This document shows positions 25,672 to 32,806 of a stretch of DNA of 64,000 bases, piece by piece. The DNA is taken from assembly GCA_963841415.1 (NCBI GenBank), contig CAWJCN010000001.1:1488001-1552000 (forward strand), in the 5' to 3' direction. The DNA comes from DASUAS01 sp963841415. Lineage in GTDB: Bacteria; Actinomycetota; Acidimicrobiia; IMCC26256; DASPTH01. How positions within the stretch are numbered: the stretch's first letter is position 1; each line of letters begins with the position of its first letter. A program made the position numbers and the translations under genes. The notes beneath the pieces were generated by a model. It had not been told where the DNA came from. It did not search any database and saw only the letters and a program-made list of their open reading frames with translations.

Positions 25672-26487
25672 TCAGACGGCGCGGCGGTAGCGGGCGACGG
25701 CGATGGGCGCGCACACCGCGATGATGCCGACGATCCAGATGATCGCCTTGATCACGTACTCCGCCGTCGGCCCGCCGATGGTGAGCGCGCGAGCGGCGTT
25801 GACCACCACTGACACCGGCTGGTTCTTCGCCCAGCCCTGGAGCCACGACGGCATCGTCGCCACCGGCACGAACGCCGACGACGCGAACACGAGCGGCGCG
25901 AGGATCGGGAACGACACCGCCTGCGCCGTCTCGGCGTCCTTCACCGACAGGCCGACGATGGCGAACACCCACGACAACGAATACGAGAACGCCAGGATGA
26001 TGCCGATGCAGCCGAGCAGGCCCCACACGTTGGTGCCGATGGTCCAGCCGACGATGAACCCGACCACGCACATCAGGATCACGACGAAGAAGTTGCGGAC
26101 GAAGTCGGCGAGGGTGCGGCCGACGAGCACGGCCGAGCGCGCCATCGGGAGCGATCGGAAGCGGTCGATGAGGCCCTTGCTGAGGTCGTCGGCGAGCCCC
26201 ACCCCGGTGGTGAGCGCGCCGAACACGATCGTCTGCACGAAGATGCCCGGCATCAGGAAGTTCACGTAGGTCTGCCCGGGCGGCAGGCTGCCCTGGATGG
26301 CGCCGCCGAACACGTAGCGAAACATCACCACGAAGATCACCGGCTGGATCGTGGCGAACACGAGCAGCTGCGGGTTGCGCTTGATGTTGAGCAGGTTGCG
26401 CCACGCCATCGTGATGGCGTCGCCGACCGCATGCCCGCGGTTGACGAGCGCCGTCACAGGTCGCGCCGGTGCGGTGACGGTCGTCAT
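25672..26487 (-). CDS. ABC-2 type exporter permease (DrrB-like)
   Basis: A 271-residue integral membrane protein with six predicted helices, among them LLVFATIQPVIFVVMFRYVFG, NFFVVILMCVVGFIVGW, LLGCIGIILAFSYSLSW and AIIWIVGIIAVCAPIAV. The motif MPGIFVQTIVFGALTTGVGLADDLSKGLIDRFRSLPM is typical of DrrB/NodJ-type ABC-2 permeases. The start overlaps the ATPase stop by four bases (ATGA). With the upstream ATPase it forms an efflux pump for a hydrophobic compound; the divergent MarR gene suggests ligand-controlled expression. Confidence 0.9.
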   Translation of the reverse strand: MTTVTAPARPVTALVNRGHAVGDAITMAWRNLLNIKRNPQLLVFATIQPVIFVVMFRYVFGGAIQGSLPPGQTYVNFLMPGIFVQTIVFGALTTGVGLADDLSKGLIDRFRSLPMARSAVLVGRTLADFVRNFFVVILMCVVGFIVGWTIGTNVWGLLGCIGIILAFSYSLSWVFAIVGLSVKDAETAQAVSFPILAPLVFASSAFVPVATMPSWLQGWAKNQPVSVVVNAARALTIGGPTAEYVIKAIIWIVGIIAVCAPIAVARYRRAV

Positions 26488-27452
26488 CGTTCATCTCCTC
26501 GCTCGGCGTCGCCGTCGACGGCGCTGTGACCGGTGAGCTCCATGAAGACGTCGTCGAGCGTGGGCTCGCGCAGCACCATGCTGGCGGGATCGAGTCGTTC
26601 GGCGTCGAGCACGCGCACCGCCTCGAGCATCGACTGCGGACCTGCTCCGCCGGGCACGTTGACCCTCACGAGCTTCCCGTCGCGCGAGGTGCCCCCCACG
26701 GGCGCGAGCGCGCTGGTGGCGCGCTCGGTGGCATCGTCGTCGCGCATCGTGATCTCGATGACCGTCGAGCCGAGCCGCTCCTTCAACTGCGTGGAGGTCC
26801 CCTCGGCGATCACCGTGCCGTGGTCGATCACCACGATGTTGTCGGCGAGCGTGTCGGCCTCTTCGAGGTACTGCGTGGTGAGGAGCACCGTGGTGCCGCG
26901 GCTCACCAGTGCCTCGATGACACGCCACAGCTCGTTGCGGCCTTGCGGGTCGAGGCCCGTCGTGGGCTCGTCGAGGAACAGCACCGGTGGACGGTGCACC
27001 AAAGAGGCCGCGAGGTCGAGGCGCCGGCGCATGCCGCCCGAGTAGGTGCGGCAGATGCGATCGGCGGCGTGGGTGAGCGCGAACTGGTCGAGCAGTTCGT
27101 CGGATCGGGTGCTGATCTCACGGGGCGAGAGGTGCGTGAGCTTGCCCACCAGGGCGAGGTTCTCGCGCCCGGTGAGGTTCTCGTCGACCGCCGCGTACTG
27201 CCCGGCGAGGCCGATGGTGGAGCGGACCCGCTGGGCATCCCGGCACACGTCGACGCCCAACACCCGGGCGCTGCCCCCGTCGGGCTTGAGCAGCGTGGTG
27301 AGCATGCGCACGGCGGTGGTCTTGCCGGCGCCATTGGGTCCAAGGAGGCCGAGCACCTGTCCTTCGGGAACCTCGAACGAGACGCCCTTGACGGCTTCGA
27401 GCTCGCCGAAGCGCTTGATCAGCTGGTCGGCAACGATCGCGGGTTCTGCCAC
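26484..27452 (-). CDS. ABC exporter ATPase (DrrA-like, daunorubicin-resistance type)
   Basis: A 322-residue ATPase. Walker A GPNGAGKTTAVRML, Q-loop in IGLAGQYAAVDENLTG, signature TYSGGMRRRLDLAASL, Walker B VLFLDEPTTGLDP, and H-loop LTTQYLEEA (Gln in place of the switch His, as in many DrrA proteins). The C-terminal domain ends with EPTLDDVFMELTG, the DrrA-specific tail. The GTG at 27452 (VAEPAIVADQL) is preferred; a GTG at 27470 is also possible. It is the first gene of a two-gene efflux operon, divergent from a marR gene across a short AT-rich region. Confidence 0.92.
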   Translation of the reverse strand: MAEPAIVADQLIKRFGELEAVKGVSFEVPEGQVLGLLGPNGAGKTTAVRMLTTLLKPDGGSARVLGVDVCRDAQRVRSTIGLAGQYAAVDENLTGRENLALVGKLTHLSPREISTRSDELLDQFALTHAADRICRTYSGGMRRRLDLAASLVHRPPVLFLDEPTTGLDPQGRNELWRVIEALVSRGTTVLLTTQYLEEADTLADNIVVIDHGTVIAEGTSTQLKERLGSTVIEITMRDDDATERATSALAPVGGTSRDGKLVRVNVPGGAGPQSMLEAVRVLDAERLDPASMVLREPTLDDVFMELTGHSAVDGDAERGDER

Positions 27453-27470
27453 GCCGCCCACCCTACCCAC

Positions 27471-27546
27471 TCTTCCTTGACCTCAATCAACATTTTTTCC
27501 AGATCAATGGTCGACGTTCATCAACTGTTTTCCTAGACTGGAGACC
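27471..27546. promoter_or_regulatory. Divergent promoter/operator region between drrA-like and marR-like genes
   Basis: A 76-base region, strikingly AT-rich for this genome. It holds two similar direct copies: ATCAACATTTTTTCCAGA at 27486-27503 and ATCAACTGTTTTCCTAGA at 27520-27537, 34 bases apart, i.e. close to three helical turns. They could be binding sites for the adjacent MarR protein controlling both genes. This is a sequence observation combined with the known logic of divergent MarR-transporter pairs. No experimental support can be read from the sequence. Confidence 0.45.
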
Positions 27547-28008
27547 GTGGCATCGCAATCGGCCCAGGACGCGTGGGCGTCGATGTACGCCCTGTTCATG
27601 GAGGGTGAGGCGCACGACCGGGTGCACCGCATCTGCACCGAGCTGGAGCTCTCACCGCCCCTGCTCAAGGCCTTCATCCACCTCGGCACGGTCGACGAGC
27701 AGGGTGGGCTCCGCATGAGCGACCTCGCCGAGACCTGGGGTTGTGACGCGTCCTACGTGACCACGCTCGCCGACGGCCTGCAGGAGCGCGGCCTGGCCGA
27801 GCGTCTCCCCCACCCCACCGATCGGCGGGTGCGCACGATCGTCCTCACACCGGCGGGGCGCGCCACGCGCGAGCGCGCGCTCGCGCTGCTCGCGGAGCCG
27901 CCCTCGGCGTTCGCCGCGCTCAGCACCGCCGAGCAGCGCCAACTCCGCGACCTGCTCGCCAAGCTGGTCGCCGCTGACCCCGAGCTCGCACCGAAGCTCT
28001 CGGCCTGA
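27547..28008 (+). CDS. MarR-family transcriptional regulator
   Basis: A 153-residue winged-helix repressor-type protein. The HTH is in LRMSDLAETWGCDASYVTTLADGLQERGLAER, and the wing with the family Asp-Arg-Arg motif is HPTDRRVRTIVLTPAGRA. N- and C-terminal helices for dimerisation are present. The GTG start is 11 bases after an AGACTGGAG stretch. It is divergent from the DrrAB-like exporter genes, so it probably represses them and is released by the exported compound or a relative. Confidence 0.9.
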   Translation: MASQSAQDAWASMYALFMEGEAHDRVHRICTELELSPPLLKAFIHLGTVDEQGGLRMSDLAETWGCDASYVTTLADGLQERGLAERLPHPTDRRVRTIVLTPAGRATRERALALLAEPPSAFAALSTAEQRQLRDLLAKLVAADPELAPKLSA

Positions 28009-28025
28009 CCCCTGTCTCCTCCGGG

Positions 28026-28601
28026 TCAGGCGACGGGTTCGAGCTGGCGGTACTCGCGTGCGACGAGCGCGTCCGCGTAGAGATCCATGGCCTCGCCGGC
28101 GTCGTCGAACCACATCGTGCGCACCAGCGCGAGCTCGGGTGAGCCCGGCATGAACGATTGCACGACGCGCTGGTCGACCACGCACAACGCGTCGGCGGGT
28201 GGTGCGGGCACCGTGGCCGCGTCCGCGTAGCGCACGAACACCTTCGTGGCGCGTGCGCGCGCACCGATCGGCGCGTCCGGCACTGCGCCCTGCACGACCG
28301 TCTCCTCGACCGCGTACGCGTCGTAGGGCCCGATGAACGAGTCGTGGTCGGCCATCAGCGTCTTCGCGTCCTCCTCGGTGGCGAACGACTTCGACGGATC
28401 GAAGAAGTCGGCCATCGACGCGGTCCAGACCTCGGTGACGGCATCAACGGGACTCTCGCTGTCGACGAGGTTCACCGTGTAACCCGCCATGGTGACCGTC
28501 ACGCGCAGCCCGAGCGGCGCGTGGTCCTGCAGGTAGTGGTCGTAGAACTCCTGGCGGGTGAGGCCGTCCTTGCGCCGGAAGAAGAAGAGGAGCTTGTCCA
28601 T
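28026..28601 (-). CDS. EthD-like dimeric-barrel protein
   Basis: A 191-residue protein with an EthD domain at the N-terminus: KLLFFFRRKDGLTRQEFYDHYLQDHAPLGLRV and YTVNLVDSESPVDAVTEVW. EthD proteins form small alpha/beta barrels and assist P450-type or catabolic pathways. The C-terminal half (RARATKVFVRYADAATVP onward) may be a second, more divergent barrel repeat. It converges with marR and is divergent from the mesaconyl-CoA transferase-like gene, 23 bases away. The partner enzyme is unknown. Confidence 0.75.
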   Translation of the reverse strand: MDKLLFFFRRKDGLTRQEFYDHYLQDHAPLGLRVTVTMAGYTVNLVDSESPVDAVTEVWTASMADFFDPSKSFATEEDAKTLMADHDSFIGPYDAYAVEETVVQGAVPDAPIGARARATKVFVRYADAATVPAPPADALCVVDQRVVQSFMPGSPELALVRTMWFDDAGEAMDLYADALVAREYRQLEPVA

Positions 28602-28624
28602 CTGGGCACCGTACTGTGTCGGCC

Positions 28625-29848
28625 ATGGAGCTGCTCTCGGGACTGCGCGTCGTCGAAGGATCGGCGTTCGTCGCCGCGCCGCTCGGCGGCCTCACCCTCG
28701 CCCAGTTGGGTGCCGACGTCATCCGCTTCGACACCATCGGCGGCGGCCTCGACTACAAGCGCTGGCCTGTCACCGACGACGGCGTGAGCCTCTACTGGGC
28801 CGGCCTCAACAAGGGGAAGCGCTCGATCGCCATCGACCTCTCGCGCCCCGAGGGTCGCGAGCTCGCCACCGAGCTCATCACCGCGCCGGGCGAGAACGCC
28901 GGCGTGTTCCTGTCGAACTTCCCCGAGTCGGGATGGCTGGCCGACGCCCGCCTACGCGCGCGCCGCCCCGACCTCGTGTACGTGAACATCGTCGGCAACC
29001 CCGACGAGTCCACCGCGGTCGACTACACGGTGAACGCGGCGTCGGGCATCGCCAACGCCACCGGTCCTGCGGGTTCGCTGTTCCCCGTCAACAACGCGCT
29101 GCCCGCGTGGGACATCGCCACCGGCCTCAACGCGGTGATCGGCATCCTCGCCACGGAGCGCCACCGCCGCGTCACCGGCGTCGGCCAGCTCGTGAAGATC
29201 TCGTTGGCCGACGTCGCGTTCACGATGGTGGCCAACCTCGGGTTCCTCGCCCAGGCCGAGGTGCAGCACGAGAACCGGCCACCGCTCGGCAACGACATGT
29301 ACGGCGCGTTCGGCCGCGACTTCGCCACCAGCGACGGCCGGCGCGTGATGGTCGTCGCCATCAGCCTCAACCAGTGGCGCACTCTGGTGAAGGCGACCAG
29401 CATCGAAGAGCACCTCCCGGCGATGGAGCGCGCCTTCGAGGCCGACTTCACCCATGAAGCCGACCGCTACCGTGCGCGCGACGGCATCGCTGCGCTGCTC
29501 AAGCCGTGGTTCGAGTCGCGCACGCTCGACGAGGTGCGCAAGGCGCTCGACGCGCACGGCGTGTGCTGGGGCCCGTACCAGACGTTCACGCAGCTCCTCG
29601 ACGACGACTGGCGCGTCGCGCCGTCGAGCCCCGTGTTCGGCGACGTCGACCATCCCGGCATCGGCGCGCTGCGCACGCCCGCCTCGCCGATGAAGTTCCC
29701 CACCGAGCCACCCGTGCCTCCCGCGCCGGCGCCGCTGCTCGGCATGCACACCGACGAGGTGCTCGACGACGTGCTCGCACTCTCGGCCGCGGAGATCGGT
29801 GCGCTCCACGACGACGGCGTCGTCGCCAGCGCGGTCGAGCTCGGATGA
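28625..29848 (+). CDS. mct: Mesaconyl-CoA C1-C4 CoA-transferase-like (CaiB family)
   Basis: A 407-residue class III CoA-transferase. The N-terminus GLRVVEGSAFVAAPLGGLTL, with AQLGADVIRFD and LDYKRWPVTDDG, matches what I recall of Chloroflexus mesaconyl-CoA transferase. Further motifs are GLNKGKRSIAIDLS and GVGQLVKISLADVAFT, which keeps the catalytic-type Asp. In the 3-hydroxypropionate bi-cycle, Mct moves CoA within mesaconate. The next gene, overlapping by four bases (ATGA), resembles mesaconyl-C4-CoA hydratase, which supports the assignment. A GTG at 28616 is an alternative start. A role in C5 dicarboxylate or glyoxylate-linked acyl-CoA metabolism is likely. Confidence 0.8.
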   Translation: MELLSGLRVVEGSAFVAAPLGGLTLAQLGADVIRFDTIGGGLDYKRWPVTDDGVSLYWAGLNKGKRSIAIDLSRPEGRELATELITAPGENAGVFLSNFPESGWLADARLRARRPDLVYVNIVGNPDESTAVDYTVNAASGIANATGPAGSLFPVNNALPAWDIATGLNAVIGILATERHRRVTGVGQLVKISLADVAFTMVANLGFLAQAEVQHENRPPLGNDMYGAFGRDFATSDGRRVMVVAISLNQWRTLVKATSIEEHLPAMERAFEADFTHEADRYRARDGIAALLKPWFESRTLDEVRKALDAHGVCWGPYQTFTQLLDDDWRVAPSSPVFGDVDHPGIGALRTPASPMKFPTEPPVPPAPAPLLGMHTDEVLDDVLALSAAEIGALHDDGVVASAVELG

Positions 29849-30675
29849 CCGCGGCCGCCGAACCCACCCTCGCCGACGCCGGCTTCGGCGAGCTCGGGCA
29901 CGACCCGGTCCCGCTCGGGCAGGTCGCCCGACTGGCGTCGTGCCTCGACGTCGACCCGGCGGTGCTCGACCACGGCCTGCTCCCCGCGCTCTGGCACTGG
30001 GTGCTGTTCCACCCCGAGGTGTCCACCGCCGGTCTCGGCGTCGACGGCCATCCGCGACGGCGCGTCGAGATGGACGAGTTCCCGCAGCGCATGTGGGTCG
30101 GTGGACGTGTGCACGTCACCCGGCCGCTGCGCATCGGTGTCGACGCCGAGCGGGTGTCGAGCGTGGCGCGTGCCGAGATGAAGGACGGCAACGCTGGTCG
30201 CTTCTGGCTGGTCACGGTGGCCCACACGATCGAACAGGAGGGCGCGGCCTGCATCGAAGAGGAGCAGGACCTCGTGTTCCGCACCGCGGGCTCGCTCGCA
30301 CCGGTCGGTCGCGACGCCGACGCGCCACCCGGCGGCGACTGGATCGAGCAGCGCGTCGCTGACCCCAAGCTCTTGTTCCGCTTCTCCGCGGTGACCGCCA
30401 ACGCGCACCGCATCCACTACGACCACCCGTACGCGACCGAGGTCGAGGGCTACCCCGACCTCGTCGTCCACGGTCCGCTCACCGCGATCCTGCTCGCCGA
30501 GCTGGCGCGCGCACGCCGCGGACGCGACGCGCGCGAGGTGTCGTACCGTGCCCGCGCGCCGCACTTCGCCAACCGGCGCTTCTGGTTGGTGGGATCGCCT
30601 GCAGATGACGACGGCGCGTCGATGGCAGCGGTGCGCGCCGACGGCGCGACCGCGATGACGCTCGAGGCGCGCTGA
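29845..30675 (+). CDS. meh: Mesaconyl-C4-CoA hydratase-like / MaoC-family hydratase
   Basis: A 276-residue double hot-dog hydratase of the HTD2/MaoC type. N-terminal half: GHDPVPLGQVARLASCLDVD, HWVLFHPEVSTAGLGVDGHPRR, FPQRMWVGGRVHVTRPLRIG. C-terminal half: LLFRFSAVTANAHRIHYDHPYATEVEGYPDLVVHGPLTA, with the Asn-His-Tyr-His active-site pattern of this subfamily. The start codon overlaps the upstream CoA-transferase stop. The pair mirrors the Mct-Meh steps that convert mesaconyl-CoA to citramalyl-CoA. Citramalyl-CoA lyase is not seen nearby, so the pathway is either completed elsewhere or uses another substrate. Confidence 0.78.
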   Translation: MTAAAEPTLADAGFGELGHDPVPLGQVARLASCLDVDPAVLDHGLLPALWHWVLFHPEVSTAGLGVDGHPRRRVEMDEFPQRMWVGGRVHVTRPLRIGVDAERVSSVARAEMKDGNAGRFWLVTVAHTIEQEGAACIEEEQDLVFRTAGSLAPVGRDADAPPGGDWIEQRVADPKLLFRFSAVTANAHRIHYDHPYATEVEGYPDLVVHGPLTAILLAELARARRGRDAREVSYRARAPHFANRRFWLVGSPADDDGASMAAVRADGATAMTLEAR

Positions 30676-31049
30676 CGCGTCGCGCGCACGCCTGCCACAT
30701 TGGGCTACCACTTCGACGCATCGGCAGTTCGGGCGCTCGGTGGGTATATCAAGCTAGCCCGACAAAAAACCGCGCGGGCCGAGCGGCAGCTCTCGCGTCG
30801 TCTCAGTCCGTCTGAATGATCGGCTGCAAGTTGGCGCGTCTCAGGTGCTTCTCATGGAGATCGCCGTACCGTTGCCACGGCGTCCGAGACCCCAGAGCCC
30901 TCGGACCGACCGAAGCACCGCACACGCTCCCGCGGCGCTTCGGCGCGTCAGTGCCCGGCCACGCGCAGGGGCTTGACCCGCGTTCACTACGCAGAGAGCC
31001 CGCTCTGGAGCGTTTACGCGAAGCCCGAGCTCGCGTGAACGGTCGGTTC
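30676..31049. other. Gene-free interval at the edge of a compositionally different segment
   Basis: A 374-base interval with no convincing gene. Open frames on both strands are Arg/Ser-rich and look non-coding. It contains an A-run (GACAAAAAACCGCGCGG near 30761) and the left copy of a 16-base inverted repeat. Base composition changes here: the sequence to about 33.5 kb is visibly less GC-biased at third codon positions than the flanks. It may mark one edge of a transferred segment. No tRNA or integrase is present. Confidence 0.4.
31005..31020 (+). repeat. Left copy of a 16-base inverted repeat flanking a DUF1841-like gene
   Basis: CTGGAGCGTTTACGCG is exactly inverted at 31665-31680. The two copies enclose the minus-strand gene at 31050-31565 and little else. 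Perfect 16-base inverted repeats about 660 bases apart are unlikely by chance in a window of this size. They could be ends of a small non-autonomous element or shared regulatory sites. Confidence 0.45.
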
Positions 31050-31565
31050 CTAGCGGCGATGCCGTTGTGCTCGAGCGGCGGCGCGACGTTCGGCGCGGTT
31101 CGCGTGCTGTTGAGCGGGAAGCTCGTCGCGTTGACGCTCCCACGAGTCAGGGAGCGCGGCGAGCGCCGCTCTCGTCTCGTCGGGATCCACAGATTGGTGG
31201 TCGTGCATGACCTGATAGACGTCGGCAGACACGACCGACGCCAGCATGTGCAGCACCTCGTGTCGGTCAAAGCCCGAAGCGAGCAGCCGCGTCGCTGTCT
31301 CCCAGACCTCGGGCGGATCGTCGGCCCAAAGCTGGTTCGCGACGATCTCGTGCATCGCCAGGTGCAGTGCCGGGTTCATCGTTCTCCCCTGCACGTGGAT
31401 CTCGGTCAGGCCGGCTTCGATCGCCCGATGCAGTTCGGGGTGCTCAGCGAGGATCAGGACCCGCCGGTCGTCTTCGTCGTCGGGGTCCAAGAACGCGAGG
31501 TCGATCCCGTCGAACTCTCCGGTGGCACTGGGCACCGCGAAGCTGCGCCGATCCTCGTCGGTCAT
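31050..31565 (-). CDS. DUF1841-like protein
   Basis: A 171-residue soluble protein. The central part NPALHLAMHEIVANQLWADDPPEVWETATRL, followed by GFDRHEVLHMLASVVSADVYQVM, resembles the DUF1841 family, which has conserved His residues in a helical core. The N-terminal part is acidic (DLAFLDPDDEDDRRVLIL). The C-terminus is Arg/Ala-rich (RAERRAAARAQRHRR) and may bind nucleic acid. ATG 31565 is clear. It is flanked by perfect 16-base inverted repeats. Function unknown. Confidence 0.65.
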   Translation of the reverse strand: MTDEDRRSFAVPSATGEFDGIDLAFLDPDDEDDRRVLILAEHPELHRAIEAGLTEIHVQGRTMNPALHLAMHEIVANQLWADDPPEVWETATRLLASGFDRHEVLHMLASVVSADVYQVMHDHQSVDPDETRAALAALPDSWERQRDELPAQQHANRAERRAAARAQRHRR

Positions 31566-31664
31566 GCGCGAACGCTACCGGCCCGAGCTCTTCGATTCAC
31601 CCGAAGCGTCCACTGGCCGAAGGTGCATGAGCGACCGAGTACGCGGGCCGTGCCCTTGGTTCGG

Positions 31665-31680
31665 CGCGTAAACGCTCCAG
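31665..31680 (-). repeat. Right copy of a 16-base inverted repeat flanking a DUF1841-like gene
   Basis: Exact inverse of 31005-31020 (reads CGCGTAAACGCTCCAG on the plus strand). It lies about 100 bases upstream of the DUF1841-like gene start and about 60 bases upstream of the CmtR-like gene. It could be an element end or an operator shared by divergent genes. Confidence 0.45.
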
Positions 31681-31701
31681 GGCAATCGGCGTTGCTCGAG
31701 C

Positions 31702-31739
31702 TTGTTGCTTCGGTTCATTCGATCCTGTACTGTTCAGTG
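31702..31739 (+). promoter_or_regulatory. Candidate promoter/operator of the CmtR-like gene
   Basis: TTGTTG at 31702-31707 lies 17 bases before CTGTAC at 31725-31730, a weak -35/-10 pair. A small palindrome, ACTG-TT-CAGT (31729-31738), overlaps the second element and ends one base before the ATG. ArsR-family repressors usually bind imperfect palindromes that overlap their own promoter, so autoregulation would fit. The start would then be nearly leaderless. The elements are weak matches, and the assignment is inference. Confidence 0.35.
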
Positions 31740-32045
31740 ATGGCTGTAGCATCGGCAATCGACCTCGGCACACTCGGTCGCATCGGAACCGCACTCGCCG
31801 ACCCGATCCGACGGCGTGTCCTCGTTCGACTTCTCGACGGACCCGCGTACCCCGCGGCGCTCGCCGATGAAGTCGGGACCAAACGCGCCAACCTCTCGAA
31901 CCACCTAGCGTGCCTTCGCGACTGCGGTCTTGTGGTGGCTACGGCGGAGGGACGCAACGTGCGCTACGACCTGGCGGACGACCGACTCGGCGACGCGCTT
32001 CGGTTGCTCGCATCACTCGATCTCCCCGGCACCTGCGATCAGTGA
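31740..32045 (+). CDS. cmtR: CmtR-like ArsR-family metal-sensing repressor
   Basis: A 101-residue winged-helix repressor. Sequence ALADPIRRRVLVRLLDG, with KRANLSNHLACLRDCGLVVA and GRNVRYDLAD, closely follows Mycobacterium CmtR, a Cd(II)/Pb(II) sensor. In CmtR the ligands are Cys57, Cys61 and Cys102. Here Cys58 and Cys62 (in HLACLRDCG) and Cys99 (in PGTCDQ) occupy the same places. It is therefore very likely a thiophilic metal sensor. ATG 31740 is close to a candidate operator. A tiny cysteine-rich peptide gene begins 11 bases after its stop, giving a sensor-plus-chelator operon. Confidence 0.88.
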   Translation: MAVASAIDLGTLGRIGTALADPIRRRVLVRLLDGPAYPAALADEVGTKRANLSNHLACLRDCGLVVATAEGRNVRYDLADDRLGDALRLLASLDLPGTCDQ

Positions 32046-32056
32046 AAGGAGGCAAG

Positions 32057-32137
32057 ATGCTGACCCGTTGCGGCTGTCCTGACTGTCCGTGCGGACCGGA
32101 GTGTCCAGACACGCCGTTCTGCCCGTGCGGATGCTGA
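32057..32137 (+). CDS. 26-residue cysteine-rich peptide, probable metallothionein
   Basis: Encodes 26 residues with eight cysteines (positions 5, 7, 10, 12, 16, 22, 24, 26), four of them in two CPC motifs and four in two CGC motifs, with Pro, Gly and Asp between. There is no hydrophobic segment. A near-perfect ribosome binding site, AAAGGAGG (32045-32052), lies four bases before the ATG, and the gene directly follows a CmtR-like metal sensor. Size and cysteine density resemble fungal copper metallothioneins of about 25 residues. Known actinobacterial MymT is larger. The likely role is to bind Cd, Pb, Cu or Zn when the repressor lets go. Metal specificity is unknown. Confidence 0.72.
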   Translation: MLTRCGCPDCPCGPECPDTPFCPCGC

Positions 32138-32153
32138 CTTGTTGATCACGCGG

Positions 32154-32175
32154 GTTCCCGACGCGCGACGGGAAC
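32154..32175 (+). terminator. Hairpin after the cysteine-rich peptide gene
   Basis: GTTCCCG, an 8-base loop and CGGGAAC form a perfect 7-bp stem starting 17 bases after the stop. There is no U-tract. A terminator or mRNA-stabilising hairpin for the two-gene metal operon is likely. Confidence 0.45.
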
Positions 32176-32303
32176 TACGCGCACGCGGCCATACCTGCCT
32201 CGGCCTCAACGCAGTCAGCATTGTGTGCGCTCGGCGATAGGTGGAGCACCTCGACCCGTGTGAATACCATCGCGAGCGTTGCACACGACGCTGGGGGTTG
32301 GGG

Positions 32304-32594
32304 ATGGGTGACATCGTCGGAGAGGTCGGGACAAAGAAGCTTTTCGAGAACGACCGTGTGGTCGTCTGGGAGATGCGCCTGGAGCCCGGTCACCGGGAGC
32401 TCATTCACGAGCACAAGAACGACTACCTCATGGTGCAGATCGCTGGCGATCGTGTCGCTGCGGACTTCGAACCTGGCTGCAAGGGCACGTGGAGCGAGTT
32501 CGCGGGTCGACGGCTAGAAGGGGACGTCTTCAACGGCAATGTTCTGTTCGCCGAGAAGGGTGGGATCGAGGCCGCCGTCAACATCGGCGACTAG
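32304..32594 (+). CDS. Small cupin-like protein, truncated by an in-frame amber codon
   Basis: A 96-residue beta-rich protein: VVVWEMRLEPGHRELIHEHKNDYLMVQIAGDRVAADF, with His residues in the cupin-like pattern, then LFAEKGGIEAAVNIGD and a TAG stop. Reading past the TAG in the same frame gives AFYEIIVELKD and then TAA (32628-32630). This looks like the natural last strand of the fold. So the gene has probably lost its last 12 codons through one point mutation, or the TAG is an error. ATG 32304 is chosen because upstream residues are cysteine- and arginine-rich noise. Function unknown; it may bind a metal or small acid. Confidence 0.6.
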   Translation: MGDIVGEVGTKKLFENDRVVVWEMRLEPGHRELIHEHKNDYLMVQIAGDRVAADFEPGCKGTWSEFAGRRLEGDVFNGNVLFAEKGGIEAAVNIGD

Positions 32595-32806
32595 GCGTTC
32601 TACGAGATAATCGTCGAACTCAAGGACTAATCCGACTTGCTCTGGGCTCCCGAAGCAGTGCAGAGGGAGCGCGCTGCCGCACTTGCATTGGAGTCGGCGA
32701 AGCATTCTTCGACACGGAGGACGAGGCGTGTTCGTACCTACTGCTGAAGCTCGTGAGTGATCTCACGACCAGCCATCGCGACACGCCATAACTGTCTTCG
32801 CTCGGC
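32595..32806 (+). pseudogene. Possible remnant coding sequence between the cupin-like gene and the next ORFs
   Basis: No intact gene. Bases 32595-32630 are the lost tail of the cupin-like gene. Further on, 32693-32791 reads CIGVGEAFFDTEDEACSYLL in one frame, protein-like but without a start. This suggests the 3' end of a decayed gene. Confidence is low. Confidence 0.3.

Noticed and set aside
30803..31270. 155-codon minus-strand frame
   Set aside because: Composition is Arg/Ser/Thr-rich without a domain and it overlaps the better supported DUF1841-like gene in another frame.
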